Shown: positions 11,925 to 24,400, counted from the stretch's first letter. The stretch: DNA of 64,000 nt from Allodiplogaster sudhausi (GCA_945643635.1 CALZFC010000004.1:3348001-3412000); one strand, 5' to 3'. Notes: generated by a model not told the origin, from the sequence alone. Translations and numbers: made by a program.

Positions 11925-12110
11925 GTCAAAACCGCATGGGCGGCTAATTTGATTTCCCTGGGCAACATGTGGAAGCGTTCTCTGTTCGCTACTCTGTTGT
12001 TTTTTTACATCAAAATTTCTTCCTCGCAAACTAATTATTTACAGCGTTTGCGTCAACTACACGCGAATCGAGGACAACAGAGGAGATCGCGCGTGATATC
12101 GACAAAACGC
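11925..12110 (+). pseudogene. Repeated plus-strand coding block, decayed copy
   Basis: Two short blocks recur in several places on this strand. The first reads DDVPVKTAWAANLISLGNMW here (11925-11990) and DGVPLKTTWANFG at about 34070. The second begins after a TTTACAG acceptor at about 12040 and reads VCVNYTRIEDNRG, then hits a stop. Related copies of the second block are at 14045, 15897, 32545 and 32815. The protein family is not recognised. Confidence 0.35.
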
Positions 12111-13384
12111 ATGCAAATTACAATTTGCGTAGAATTAATACCTTATTATATTTATACTATAGTATATATATATATTTATTTATTATAATATTTCAAAAAT
12201 TGATTAGTTTTTTTTTTACAAATGTCTTTTGGTTTCCACCATACAATCAGAAGAGAAGAATGTAAAAATAAAATTCTAGGAGTAAACAAGCGCCTTAAGC
12301 TGATATTTACAAAATTCGAATTCGAATTTTGAGACTTTGAAAAGGTGCACAAGAAACGCAACCATAATCTAAGCTTTTATCTTCTTGTAGACTGCGTCTC
12401 TCTAAATGAAACACATGCTCAATAGTACTCGTGTCAGGCAAAAAGGCGTTTCAAGAGTGTTTTTTCACCATTAAAAGGAGTTTGTAACGAAAATAGAGAG
12501 GTTATATTCCATTCTTTTTCTCCTTATTTTTTACTATTTCATTTTAATAAAACTTTCTAAAGTAATAAACAATGGATCTAAACGATTAATTCGATTATTA
12601 AAATGTACTTTCAAGAACATGGTTAAATCAAATCAGCAGTATTTTATTAATTTATACGTACATCAGTGAATAGCCTAAAACTACCTGAACTTGCATCGGT
12701 TGATCAACATTTTAAATTCCACAAAATTATTTATATATATATATGTATATCGCATGAAATCTACACCCAATACGCTTAAAGAAATCGCCAGGTATATTCT
12801 GCAGTCAAAAGAAGAATGCAACAACAGGCGATAATTGCTCTGCAGACGGTGGCATATGTGTGGATTGTTTGGCGTGATTCCACTGAAATTGAATTTTTAA
12901 AGCTGATTTTATCTCCATAATCTCTCTTTAACCATTTTTCTTTTTCTAATATCCGTGCTATCAGAGAGAGAGAGAGAGAGTTCATCGAATGAAACGGATC
13001 CCGCAATATATAAGGAGACAAGTGCGCGGCTTAAAACTACCTGATCTCGAATCACTTTTTAAAATTGCTCAGTTCGGTAAAAAAAAAGTTTCGGCATTTC
13101 GCGCATGAAAAAAAACCTTACCCCAAAAAAAATCTCCTCTAATATTCTCCAGTCGAAGTAAGAAGGCTATAAGACGGAAGCAAAGCGACAGTTGAATGTT
13201 GCGCACGGATAATCGATCGAAACACTAACATTGATTTTTAATTATAAAAAAAATCTTTATAATTGATGACTTATACTTTTGTGAGATGAAGGGTGGCATC
13301 CTTTGCAATAGATCGTTCAAATCTGGCGCGCAATCCAGTTGAAATGTCAAACATTGAGACGAGAATAGAACGGAGGAGGACTCG

Positions 13385-13526
13385 CGGCATGAAAGGAAGG
13401 AAGTCTCTGTGTTGTTTAACCCCTGATCAGTGACTAATCATCTCGAGAACGCGAAGAGTTTGACGACGCGAACGGAAATTTGGCAGCGTTCGAGAGCAGT
13501 AAGTGAGAGAGAAAAGAGAAACAAAA

Positions 13527-13578
<52 letters not shown>

Positions 13579-13915
13579 GACACTGGAATCCGGCAACGAT
13601 CCAATCCTTCGACTGGAGATTGAATATATTAACATATAACTATTTTCTTTTTGTTCTCTTGTTGTTTTGAAGCCTGGCGGCCCTGTGATGATCGCCAATT
13701 CGACGTTTGCTTTCAATTGCTGTCGAAGAAGCGACCGATGGACGGGGGGAAAGAAATATTTTAAATATTTTTATAATTAAAAAAATTACAAATCCTACTC
13801 CATTTGTATGTCCAACATATATATCCACTTTGCCTGCGATCAAGGATTGCAGTGGCTTTTTATCGTATCATCTTCTATGTGTTTTCCTCTCAAAACCGCA
13901 TGAAAAGGCGCTTTC
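13385..13915. repeat. Segmental duplication copy 1 (pair with 15020-15550), with decayed plus-strand coding block
   Basis: Very similar to 15020-15550 in order and orientation, separated by about 1.6 kb. On plus, 13672-13770 reads KPGGPVMIANSTFAFN and then WTGGKKYF. The other copy reads KPGDPVIIANSTFAFN, so the frame is shared and several differences are synonymous. This suggests the block was once an exon. A GA tract lies inside. Confidence 0.6.
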
Positions 13916-14039
13916 TGTTGCGTGGTAAATAAATATAACGGAACAAAGCAGGGGCTCTCTATTTGCCACTCTACATACATACATATATAATATGGAAATT
14001 TCTTTCAAATTATTTTGATCTTTCAAATATTTACCTAGT

Positions 14040-14110
14040 TGCAGCTTCTTCATCAACGACACGCGGATCGAGGACAACTCGAGAGAAGGCGCGTGGTATC
14101 GACTGAGCTT
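14040..14110 (+). pseudogene. Repeated plus-strand coding block, FINxTRIEDN type
   Basis: After an acceptor GTTGCAG the frame reads FFINDTRIEDNSREGAWYRL. The same start and frame recur at about 12040 and 32545, and the differences with 12040 include a silent Arg change (CGA/CGG). It is unrecognised, and no donor or stop could be fixed. Confidence 0.35.
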
Positions 14111-15019
14111 ATTATTGTTAGCGCGCATGCCTCTCCTATCCGCAACTAACAGTTAGCTATAAAATATACAAATTATATATAAAATTAAAACAATTAGAAA
14201 ACAATTACCTTTTTTACGAACGTATTTTTGTTGTCGCTATTTAATCATCCAGGAAAACGACAAGCCTCTTCGCCGAAGAAAAGCCGCCCGCTGATATTTT
14301 CTTTATGTAATTTATTTTAATGTATTAATAAAGAATATCAATACAAATTGTATACATATTAAAAACATTTTTAACTATCTAATTCTAGTACTCATACAAC
14401 TCAGTCTACGAGCAAACCATATGTTCATGTGGTAAAGATATGGTCTGAGAACAACCCAAAACCACCGCTCGCATGATGCCCAGCATTGCAGCATAAATGC
14501 AAAAATATGTAATACGGTGCACTCCTTTTCAAGTGAACAGAGATGTATCGAAGAATATAATCAAAATAATAACTTAAAAAATAAAATATAAATAAATAAT
14601 TTGAAGTATGTAGTTAATAAAAATGTTCCGAATATGCATTGCTGAGTTGTTTTTATCTATAAGAAACGAGATCATTGCTTAATTAGGTTAAAAACAAGTT
14701 TCGGCATTTCGTGCATGAAATCCGTACCCCAAAAAATCTCCTCTAATATTCTGCAGTCGAAGTAAGAAGACTATAAGACGGGAGCAAAGCAAGAGTTGAA
14801 TGTTGCGCACGGATGATCTATCGATAACACAAAAATTTATTTTTTGTAAATATATTTACACACTTAAATCAATATCTTTAAAAAAAATTCTTTATAATTG
14901 AAGATTTGTACATTTGTAAAATGAAGGGTAAGATCATTTGCAATAGATCGTTCAAATCTGGCGCGCAACCCAGTGTGAACATGTAAAGCATTGAGACGAG
15001 AATAGAACGGACTATTACT

Positions 15020-15550
15020 CGCGGCATGAATGGAAGGAAGTCTCTGCGTTGTTTAACCCCTGATCGGTGACTAATCATCTCGAGAACGCGAAGAGTTTGA
15101 CGACGAGTGCGGAAATTTGGCTGCGTTCGAGAGCAGAAAGTGAGAGAAAAGAGAAACAGAAAGAGAGAGAGAGAGAGAGAGTCAGAGGGAGAGGGAGCGA
15201 GAGAAAGAGAGAAAGATAGAGAGAGAGAGAGAAATGGCACTGGGATCTGGCTACGATCCAATCCTTCGACTGGAGATTGAATAAATGTAATAACAAAATA
15301 ACTATTTTCTTTTTGTTCTCTTGTTGTATAGAAGCCTGGCGACCCTGTGATTATTGCCAATTCGACGTTTGCTTTCAATCGCAGTCAAAGAAGCAACCAA
15401 TGGACGGGGGGAAAGAAATATTTTAAATATTTTAATGATTAAAAATGACAAATCCTACTCCATTTACATGTCCAACCTATCCGCTTTGCCTGAACCCAAG
15501 GATTGCAGTGGCTTCTCATCGCATCTTCTTCTAAGTCTTTTCTAGTCATA
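15020..15550. repeat. Segmental duplication copy 2 (pair with 13385-13915)
   Basis: See the first copy. The coding-like block at 15331-15430 keeps KPGDPVIIANSTFAFN and WTGGKKYF on plus. Confidence 0.6.
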
Positions 15551-15894
15551 TTAACAGACGCTTGTTAAACAAGGAACGTTTTCAGCATAACAGTTTTTTC
15601 TTAGATCATAAAAAGCAGCGATCAACCACCTATTGTGTTACTCGTCTAGTGTCGCATTATTAATAATGGTGAGCCTCTTAAAACTACATGATGAGGTACT
15701 TTAGGCTGCCTGGTTAATAAGTGTGAAGGAATAGAGCAGTGGCTGAAAATTAGTTTTTTTTTGTTCTTCTCTGTTCGCCACTAAAAAAAACCTACATACA
15801 ATATGCGGATGTCCTGTAAACTATTTATTTCTTGCAAACGTATATACACATACATACATAGATTTGTTGAAAATTCTTCTAACAATAAGGTTAT

Positions 15895-15990
15895 CGCGAA
15901 GGCATGTTCCTGAACCGACTGACCGTCACGGTGAACAGAGGGGTTGGCGTCAACATTCTCACGATGAATTTGTAGGCTGCCGGCGTCGCG
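15895..15990 (+). pseudogene. Repeated plus-strand coding block, NRGVGVNIL type
   Basis: The frame REGMFLNRLTVTVNRGVGVN then IL and a stop matches REGIFLNCMIIKDNRGVGVN at 32815. Within NRGVGVNIL the two copies differ only at silent sites (Arg, Gly, Val), which supports past selection on this frame. Function is unknown. Confidence 0.4.
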
Positions 15991-16229
15991 AGTGGACAAC
16001 ATTTTACTAGATATCTTTTAAACTTAATTTTAAAAACGATAAAGAATTCCACAGAAGTGGTCGACATTTTTCTCATCATATTAGATATTAAAAAAACTTT
16101 ATGAGTACATGACTTTTACTGTACGTTAAGAAAGAACGTGCTTTGACATTAAAATACCTTGATTTTATATGCAAATTTTTTTCTGCATATTACATTTCGA
16201 TACAATCTTTTATAATTTACATTAGTCGC

Positions 16230-16330
16230 ATCTCGAACGCGTTTGTGTGCGAGGGATAAGATGAGCGAACACAAGAGGGAGTGCGGCAATAGGAAGACAC
16301 TGAGGAAGGGATTCCACTCGCTCTTTCCCT
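16230..16330 (-). pseudogene. Cysteine-module exon, type B, heavily decayed
   Basis: The minus strand still matches the type B exon around CTTCCTCAGTGTCTTCC and the GCACTCCC...TGCTCGCTCAT-like stretch, but cysteine spacing and frame are lost. Confidence 0.35.
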
Positions 16331-16827
16331 GAGTAAATCCTTTTGCATTCTCTTAAATGAGTGATGTTCGATGAAAATGCTGCCGTTTATTATGTGAGAA
16401 AAGAGAGTGAGAGAGAGCTGGAAGGAAATCAAGAATCTTTGAGACAGAGAGAGAGATTGAAATGAAAATAAAGTGGTTTTTGATGAAGGGAAGAGAATAA
16501 TTGAATGACGAATAAAAAAGTCTAATAAATTAAATTTATTTAAAGTAATCGATAAAACAGCAGCCAAATGAATCAATCAATTATTTGGCCGATTATTTGA
16601 GATGCATGACAACCATATCGGAGCACTTATGTAATAGACGAATTGAGGATTTTAATTGTATCGATCATCGAGAACGATTAGCTTTAACGTTAAATAAGGC
16701 CTTTCAAAGTATTGGAACATTTCGACTTACAGCTACGAGAAAAAAGTTTTTCAAAAACATTTAAAATACCCAAACAGGCCCGCGCAGGGCACGGGGAATT
16801 TGTGCCGGTCGGCCTTAGGGGCTGGGA

Positions 16828-16938
16828 GAGATAGAGAGAGATAGAAAGAGTGAGAAGAAACGAGATAAGGAGAGATAGAGAGAGATAGAAAGAGTGAGAA
16901 GAAGCGAGATAAGGAGAGATAGAGAGAGAGAGAGAGCG
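16828..16938. repeat. GA-rich tandem duplication
   Basis: A unit of about 55 bases containing GAAACGAGATAAGGAGAGAT is present twice in tandem with one or two differences. Confidence 0.7.
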
Positions 16939-17243
16939 AGAGGAATATAAAGGTCCGATCCGACGTTCGCCTTTCATGTCTCATCTTTATTTATAGTCGT
17001 AATCGAAGGTTTTTACCAGTGCTTTTAAACTGACTTAATTATATTGTCATAGTTAGTATATCTAAGTTATCATTGCTGTCATTTCCTGATCAAGTGCCAT
17101 TATACATACATGTCTTGGATATCTATCATTTTTTGACTACTGCAATCAAACTTTATTCACATATTAAATTGAGGTGCTACGTTATTATCACAAGAATGTC
17201 AACAAATATGGAAACGAGTATGCTAAAATGGAAAGAAAGCAGA

Positions 17244-17700
17244 TACCGTATTTTCTCTATTAGTACCCGTGGGGGTTCTATTTTTCAATACCCTTGCGAG
17301 AGGGGGGCGCTATTAGAGGGGGGGGGGGTTATATTATAGGGAGGGGTACTATTTTTCAATGTGAAATACTAAAAGTTTGATAACAACAGCGTCTTCTCAA
17401 AAAAAGAAGGATCATAGCTCGAATTCATAGGAATCATCACTGGAATATCGATTTTACCACATATTTTGAACGAATTTGCAATCAGTTCATTAGGCTGAGC
17501 ATCCCATGCCTCCAGGATCCATTCGAGGTACGTCTCGAGCTGAGATATTAGGCTGTTAGGGGGGGCACTATTGGAGGGGGGGGGGGGGTTCTTCTAGAGG
17601 GAGGGGTTCTATTTTTCAATGGCTTTATCAGAGGGGGTACTATTAGAAGGGGGGGGGGTTCTAATAAAGGGGGGGGGGTACTAATAGAGAAAATACGGTA
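17244..17700. mobile_element. TA-flanked inverted-repeat element (MITE), copy 1
   Basis: Begins TACCGTATTTTCTCTATTAG and ends with its inverse, ending AATACGGTA. The ends therefore read TA|CCGTATTTTC...GAAAATACGG|TA, consistent with a TA target duplication as in Tc1/mariner-type elements. The interior has long G-runs and no open frame, so it is non-autonomous. A second copy lies at 56400-57040. Confidence 0.75.
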
Positions 17701-17839
17701 AGTAAATAGAGCAATACAAATTAAATCGTTACAAAAGTGGCAATTACGGAAAAAAAATCGCTAATTTAGTTTGAATTATTTTTTTCGTCTTGCAATTGCT
17801 GTATTCCTCGGAAGACCGTCTCATAATAATTGCCTGGAC

Positions 17840-17990
17840 GGCCCTCGGCTGGGCGTCGGAGCCGAATCCGAATGCGGCCGGATCCGAAGGTCCGCCAGTC
17901 GATCCGCGACGCACCGCGACGCGCCGTCTCGCATCTCGCAGCGCGTGCCCGGCAAGCACAGCATCGTCACGCACTTCGGCGCCGTTTGAG
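17840..17990 (-). pseudogene. Cysteine-module exon, type A copy
   Basis: The exon start is kept (acceptor CTTCTTCCAG, start 17990). The frame reads APKCVTMLCLPGTRCEMRDG and ASRCVA with all cysteines in place, and a donor-like GATCGA replaces the GTTCGA of the intact copy at 37840. It could still be a usable exon, but no intact neighbours of types B-E lie beside it. Confidence 0.5.
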
Positions 17991-18139
17991 CTGGAAGAAG
18001 TGGGGATACTCTAGCTGGCTAAAGTAAAAAAAAAGAAGACATTTTCGTGATAATGGTTTAGATTGCCACTTGTGCTTATTATGACTTATTTTTCTTTTTG
18101 GCTCGAATAGTCCAGACTCGAAATACATGGACATTGAAA

Positions 18140-18950
18140 TGTCCAGAAAAAATCTCAATCCGCATGCAGCCCAAACTACCTGCTCATGTGGTTTTGAGTG
18201 GCTCACCATCATGCATAACAACACAACTAACGAGTCGAACGATACCTGTTTCATCTGGTTCAAATAATTTTTTTGACATTTTACAAAACAGCGCATTGTT
18301 ATTATGTAAAGAAAACTTCGGGAAAAAAGTTTGTAAAAAATTATTTGGAAATAAATTGTTTCCACGAAATTCGCATATTATGTGAGAAGTGTGGCAAAAT
18401 GAGGAGAACAAGTAAAAAGGTACGCCCTTACACTTCTTGCCCACACAGCCCAAGAAAGATCATGCGGTTTTACGTGGCTCACCACCATGAATAATAGCGA
18501 ATAATTGAAATAGACGATATCGTCATCGGTGGCTCCAATTAGGAAGTAATTAACAAAGAAGTTGTCGACAATGCATATTCGGAAGATTTTTATTAATTAC
18601 ATCAAATTGTTTATTTATTTATGCTAATTTCCTAAAAGAATAACGTAACCAGAGAGAGAGAGTGAGCGATAGATTATTGACTTTTCAACAGGTAAAGGCT
18701 ATGAAAAATAGGCCCGGTGGATTTCCACCCATGCAAGTGGGCTCGTAACATATCATGTTAAAGCGAATACTCTCGAAGCAGTTTCTGCTATTTTGAAATA
18801 TCTTTATCTGCCACAAAGTTTCAAATGTTAAACAAAAACCTCTCTTTTATCAGAAGAAATCGTATGTTTTCTAGATTTCTATGCTAGGAGAATGCACATG
18901 TGGGAAGTCAGTGCATTTATCTCATTTATTAATTAATTTTTTTCTTCAGT
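18140..18950. other. AT-rich stretch without a recognisable gene
   Basis: Contains two related pieces around CATGTGGTTTTGAGTGGCTCACC (18185) and CATGCGGTTTTACGTGGCTCACC (18460) that are variants of a small dispersed repeat also seen near 14420 and 22510. No exon is supported. Confidence 0.4.
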
Positions 18951-19241
18951 GGCAACATTAATAAAAATGTTTTTCCAGTGTATCACTTTCATTGTATACT
19001 ATTTTTATTCCAATTCTGACAATGAGGTTTTTGTTTGTATTGTTGCTTATTTTGCTCAACACTTCCTTCTGCGCCAAACTCGTGCAATTTATTTAGGGGG
19101 TGCGGAATTAGTTAAAAATTGGAGAACGAAAGAATTATATAATAATGATTGCAACATGGACTGAAGACAAACGGAAAATCAAGGTTGAGGCGGAATAACA
19201 ACGATAAGAAGGCAATAATGAGCCTTCAAGGAAAGACGTTA

Positions 19242-20521
19242 CTAATAATTTGCGGTCGAGAAAAACTCTATGTCTGCATTGAAATCTCCTTGGTAGGGGA
19301 AAATGAACTGCCTCTGCTCGCTGAGTAGCCTCAAGCATGCTGATTTAGCAGTTTCTTCAAGGCTCGGAATTTCGCTCCCGGCGTAGCCCTTGGAAAGGAA
19401 GGCAATTGTTTTGCTCAATTGTATGTAAGGAAATGAGCTAAATAGGTACCAATTTTGAACGCCGCTTAAAGCGAAAAAAAAAGAAACAAGAAACAAGTCG
19501 CACCATGTGAAGTGTGCCGTGGTAAAGCAGAAGGATGCGCCGTCCACAATAGGATGAGATCACATCACGATTATGAATGCAGCCAAAGCAGAAGTTCGCA
19601 TCACTCCGGGGATGAATGTGGTCAGACTTGTTTGATTGATTGAACGTGGCCCCGATGCTGCCATTGGGCATCACGAGTTGCAGTGTCGTCTTGGGCCCAT
19701 CTTTCTCACTGCCATACTTGTACATCTTGACGGGCTCGAGTACTCGTCCTTTCAAGTGATTTCCATACAACGTCAATTTAATCTGACGCCGTTGCCATTT
19801 GCCGCGGTCATTCTTCCGGAAGGTGTCACACTCGTATGAGTACGCACGTCTCTGAAGCATTTCGGCAACTGCTCGAGCAGTTAAAAATGGGCTATCGTCG
19901 CGTTCATGTCGATTCATGATGCATTCACTTGAAACGACGCTTCCGTCATTTATGGACACGCGTATACGGTATGCACGCATGCAACTTGGCTCTATATACC
20001 GTTCGTAGGTGAGCAAGCAGAAGTGCTCCGAGTCCGAGTCGAGTATTGCGGCGATCGACAGCTCGTGCAGTTTCCCGTTCCCCTGCTGATAGCTGTGACA
20101 GAGTTGATAGCTGACGTCTGCATCAAAGTGAGAAGATGTCGCTGTGTAGCGAATGATAGTGATTGTATTCCAATGGGGAAGAATGGCTAAGAAGATGTCG
20201 GTGGGCGAGGCGAAGGTTGCTGCCATGGGCTCATGCGATAAGAAGCCCGAGTGCGGCAAGACACATGAAGCGTAGCAGAATGGCGAAGATAGACCACTTT
20301 CTAAGCTCGGGCTCGTTCGTGACGTCATCGCCGTGATCGGAGTGACGAAGCATCTGGCCCTCCAGGAGTTTAGCGGCATCGCATTCCCGAACGGTACAGA
20401 AGGAGGCTGATTTTGGAGGCGACGTGACTTTGGCGGGAACGATGCATTTCTCGTGAGATGGGAAGCCCAGAGAATGGCCGCGTCGGATGCGGCGAGAAGA
20501 ATCGCATCTTCTGGAGAGCAT
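19242..20521 (-). pseudogene. Unrecognised protein gene with broken reading frames
   Basis: Three minus-strand frames look like real protein in turn. 20521-20231 gives a polar N-terminus with a possible membrane anchor (WSIFAILLRFMCLAALGLLI). About 20230-19500 gives a soluble domain (HELSIAAILDSDSEHFCLL, RRQIKLTLYGNHLKGRVLEP, NFCFGCIHNRD). 19437-19242 gives SLEETAKSACLRLLSEQRQF and a stop (TAG). The last switch could be a 47-base intron (CACATG|gtgcga to CTTTAAG). The first switch has no splice sites I can find, so a frameshift is likely. Together these would suit a type II membrane or secreted protein of about 390 residues. No family recognised. No second copy in the window, unlike its surroundings. 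Confidence 0.45.
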
Positions 20522-20556
20522 ACGCTGATCGGTTGAAACGCGCGTATAGTCGACAT

Positions 20557-21200
20557 CGATCTGAAGACTTTTTTTTTACATAATATTTAAAAAAGAAATA
20601 TCAACAACAAAAAAAAACAATTTTTTAACAACAAATATAAATAAATAAGACGTTTTTGGATAAAATGCGCTTAATATTTAGAACGGGATCTTCTACTTGT
20701 TCTTCGTTCAATACTCGCTATTAATCAGTGGTTTGTATGAACGAAGAAGAAATAGGGAACGAGAATAAGATAGAATGGTGTTCACTACTTTTCTCAATGC
20801 CATCGCAAGGGACGAAAGAGGTGCTAATTAGCTTCTGAAAGGATTGTATTATAAGAGAACCAATTAGCTTATAATTAGTATATAAATACGATCATCTTGT
20901 GCAGTCAAGAATGGTAGTGAGACTTCACGTAAGATTTGGAGCTAATTAAATCAGTATAGGCCTGAACCAACTTGCGATGCAGGTTCACCTATCATTTTAA
21001 AGGAAAGAGTTCATGAGGCAGTAGAATCCATTTTTAAATAGATTCTCTTTATCAGGCAGAAAGTCGCACGTGTTGAGCAAAAACCACTCCAGTATTAATG
21101 CTCATTCATAGTCTCGCGCTCTTCAATGCCTTATCCCAGCGTAATACGTGCCAGCAATGATACCACCCGCGCGTCGTAAGCGGAATTTTTTAAAAGAATA
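20557..21200. repeat. Segmental duplication copy 2 (pair with 5700-6350)
   Basis: Matches 5700-6350 over several hundred bases with small indels. It begins directly next to the broken gene at 19.2-20.5 kb. Confidence 0.7.
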
Positions 21201-21299
21201 ATAAAGTAAAAAAAAACAGTTAATAATGTTTAAAAAGAAATAAAATTTATTTTTATTAATAATTGTTTGTTGGAAAGAGTAGTTATACTCGGAAAAAAT

Positions 21300-21450
21300 A
21301 GTAAAAGTCAATACCCGTCGAATCTTGCACACGGTGCCAGCGGGGCAGTTGACGAGCGAGCACGGGAGGGAACCTTGCGAGAGTGCGGCGATCGGAAGAC
21401 ACTGATTGTGAGGCAGCGAAGCGCACGGCGGAGAAGAACAATCTATGCAT
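21300..21450 (-). pseudogene. Cysteine-module exon, type B copy
   Basis: The frame reads CSSPPCASLPHNQCLPIAAL then SQGSLPCSLVNCPAGTVC, so every cysteine of the intact type B exon (36936-36811) is kept. The acceptor region is altered, and an in-frame stop is met if the apparent AG is used. Probably a relic. Confidence 0.5.
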
Positions 21451-22289
21451 CTGACCATAAACAATAATGTTATATTCCCAAATTGTCCTCCCTGTTTTTA
21501 ACTATTTAATTAATATTAAACTTTTGAAGCAATAAACAGTTGACAATTTCACTACATCAAAATTTATTTTATTAGGGGGAATGCAAATCTCCAACGATCC
21601 AGTCGACTCAGTTTCGGGCAATCCATAAAGTGATAAATGTGCGGCCTAAAACTATGTATCTGAGCTGGTACCGGTTTATCAAAGTGCTCAATTCCATAAA
21701 AATAGTTATTGGTATCTGCATCCAATACATTAGAAGAAATCGCAAGGAAACATCTAACTAAAAATGAGAAAGCTGTAACCAACGATAATCACTTTGAAGA
21801 AGGTAGCATAACGACGGTTGACTGTTGCGCACGGTTCATCGGTCGATAATATTGAAATTGATTTTTAAAATGATTTCGTTCACTCATTTATCATCAAGAA
21901 ATTTAAAAAAAATCTTTATTACTAACCCGGTGTGAAATAGTAGAAAATTGAGAAAAGAGCCGAAAGGAGGACGAGAAACAACATAAACTTCCTTCTCTTT
22001 CAAAAAGGAGGACGCGCTACTTGAATGGGAAGGAAGTGTCTGTGTTGCTTCACCCCGATTGGTGACTATTCATTATGAGAACGCGAAGAGTTTGACAACG
22101 GGAACTGAAAGAGTTAGAAGCGTGCGAGAGGGGAAGTGAGAGAAGAGAGATAGAGAGAGTGATGTAGAAATGGTTGTGGGGTGAGAGATAAAAAAAAGAT
22201 AAGCGATAAATGTGCGCGTGTTGTATGCTAAAAAGCAATACAATGATATTTATAATAAAAATTGAAACTAATAAACAAATAAGAAAAGA

Positions 22290-22395
22290 AACAAGCGGGA
22301 CCGTCTCCTTTCGTTACGGCGTGCACGCGTGGCACGCCAACTCATCGCATGACTTTGTCTGTGCACAACGGCGCCTTGAGGACAACAAGCGTACT
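22290..22395 (-). pseudogene. Cysteine-module exon, type C, decayed copy
   Basis: Minus strand keeps GCGATGAGTTGGCGTGCCACGC, the DELxCHA part of type C (39058-38978), but has frame breaks on both sides. Confidence 0.45.
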
Positions 22396-22775
22396 TGCCA
22401 TTAGATGCGAACTATGTTGAGAAAAAAATATTTACTGTTTAAACCAGCACAAATGAGTGACTATTAGTGGTAATACATTGTAACCGCCGTTTCCACATTC
22501 TAACATACCAAGCATTTGTCATGCAAAAATATAGTCGGATAACAACCCAAAACCACCGCTCGCATAATGCATAGCATTTCGGCGCATATGAAAAATGCAT
22601 TATACAGAAAATACTTTTAAAAAGGCGCAAAAACAAATAATTCAAAAATAAAATGAATCATTGTGTAAATTTTATATTTATTTATAATCATTTGATCCGT
22701 ATGCTATTTTCACGCTGCTGGTTTGTGTATCCTGCGAAATAGCACGCAACAAAGGGAGTGTGCTTACTCGCAGGG

Positions 22776-22819
22776 TTTATACAGAAATAACGGGTGTTCA
22801 CCCGTTATTTCTGTATAAA
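22776..22819. repeat. Perfect short hairpin (21-bp arms, 2-base loop)
   Basis: TTTATACAGAAATAACGGGT(G) is followed after two bases by its exact reverse complement. No coding or terminator context. Confidence 0.9.
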
Positions 22820-23440
22820 TTATTTTTGGGTCATAGTCTAGGTTTACAAATTATTCATAAAAAAATGAATTTTCTTTTCGCTTGCTTTTTTAAATAGCGT
22901 TGCGACGACAGTATATAATATTGCGACTTTCTTCAATTATCTCTTTTATAATTCGAAGACATGTGGATTAAAATTAACGTTATTTCCATTCCATTTCCTA
23001 AGGTATGAACATTCTGGCAATCTTAGATACGATTCCTTACAATTCGGCATTCTCTTTTAAACTTTCTTTTTTTGCAAAAAAAAATTCATTTCACCACAAC
23101 TATGTATACCGTGAGCTTTCTGAATGCCGTGCTTTTACATTATGCGTAGATCACTTTTAACATATCCAATGACATGCTTTTCGACTGCTATGATCATGCT
23201 TCATTTTAGCATTATATTAAGTCGCACAAATGTTATCAGAGGAATGTGAGCAAATGTGGACAGGTGTAGGTTCAAATGGAGGAAAAGATCCAAATAAGTG
23301 AATTCAGATGGAGAGGAGGGAAATGTGTATTGTGATAATTACGACGGATCAAGTATAACTAAATCGTTACAAAGTAGCCAGAACTGACAATGAGAGCAAA
23401 ATTGCTATTGTTGCTTGAATGGACATCGATTCTGTCTGTT

Positions 23441-23481
23441 ATTATTTTCGGGCAGTCTTCGGAAGACTGCCCGAAAATAAT
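23441..23481. repeat. Perfect short palindrome (20-bp arms, 1-base centre)
   Basis: ATTATTTTCGGGCAGTCTTC is followed, after a single G, by its exact reverse complement. Confidence 0.9.
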
Positions 23482-23489
23482 TGCCGGAG

Positions 23490-23620
23490 TAGAATCTGAA
23501 TCCGGCCGGATCCGAGGGGTCCGCCAGTCGAACCGTGATGCACCGCGACGCACCGTCTCGCATCTCGCAGCACGTGTCCGGCTAGCACAACATCATCAGG
23601 CACTTTGGCGCCGTTTGAGC
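23490..23620 (-). pseudogene. Cysteine-module exon, type A, decayed copy
   Basis: The frame of the intact exon is recognisable (MMLC, CEMRDGASRCITVRLADPSD), but it has an in-frame TAG where the Leu of CLPGTRC should be, and Gly is replaced. Confidence 0.55.
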
Positions 23621-24289
23621 TGAAGTAGTCAAGAAGTGTATCATGGTATCTGATCAGAAGTCGAATTAAAAAATTATTATATGTACATAGATGTGCACTT
23701 GTATGAATTACGTTTCAACTTTGTACCATAAGGTCCCGAAATGAAATACATGACCTTGGCATGAAAAAAAACAAGAACCAGGTCGGAGTGGTTTACGAGA
23801 ATACGGTCGAAATGGCGCCCGATGTCGACGTTCAACGGTGATTCATCTTGTTTTTTTTTGTTGGTGATTAAATGAATCTTTAATCTTAAAGAATGAAAGA
23901 ACATCTCTGATCACAAGTGCTTCCTTGGAAGTTCAGTCTTCAAACGTATGTACATATAATCGTATCAAACCAGTGCTTCCCTAAACAAGGCTAAAGCTCC
24001 TTACATATCTGCTTCTTTCTCTCTTTTAATGCGTCTTAATTCCAGCGCATATCGTGTGCCGTTTTATCTACGCCCTTTTCCAATTCCTTCAATTCCAGTC
24101 TAAGCAAAAAAAAGGTTAATTCGACTACTAAAGATCACTTAAATGATAATCCTCTGTCTGGGCAAAGTACAATTGTGCAGATTAAACGAAAAAAAATTAT
24201 CCAGAACAATATGTTTTATAACTGAAAATAATGAATAAAATCATACCAAAAAAAGAACATTTCTGGTAGTACGGTAAAATGTGGGAGCG

Positions 24290-24400
24290 AATACCGGGCG
24301 TGGCCAATAGATGTACGGTAGGAAGTGGGCGTGGCCATGCTAATGGTGGGCGTGGCCACGGGTCTTACGGTAAGAAGTGGGCGTGGCCTTCAGACAAGTC
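24290..24400. repeat. GTGGGCGTGGCC repeats
   Basis: Four copies of GTGGGCGTGGCC or GGGCGTGGCC lie within about 110 bases, separated by TACGGTA(A/G)GAAGT-like spacers. GGGCGTGGC is a good match to Sp1/KLF-type zinc-finger sites, but a tandem duplication is an equally simple reading. The end of the AMPK-beta-like frame runs through it. Confidence 0.5.

Noticed and set aside
17744..17974. Arg-rich minus-strand frame (RDDAVLAGHALRDARRRVAV) over the type A exons
   Set aside because: It is open in three copies, but the alternative frame has a cysteine pattern identical in spacing to exon types B-E and joins them in phase, so this one is a shadow.
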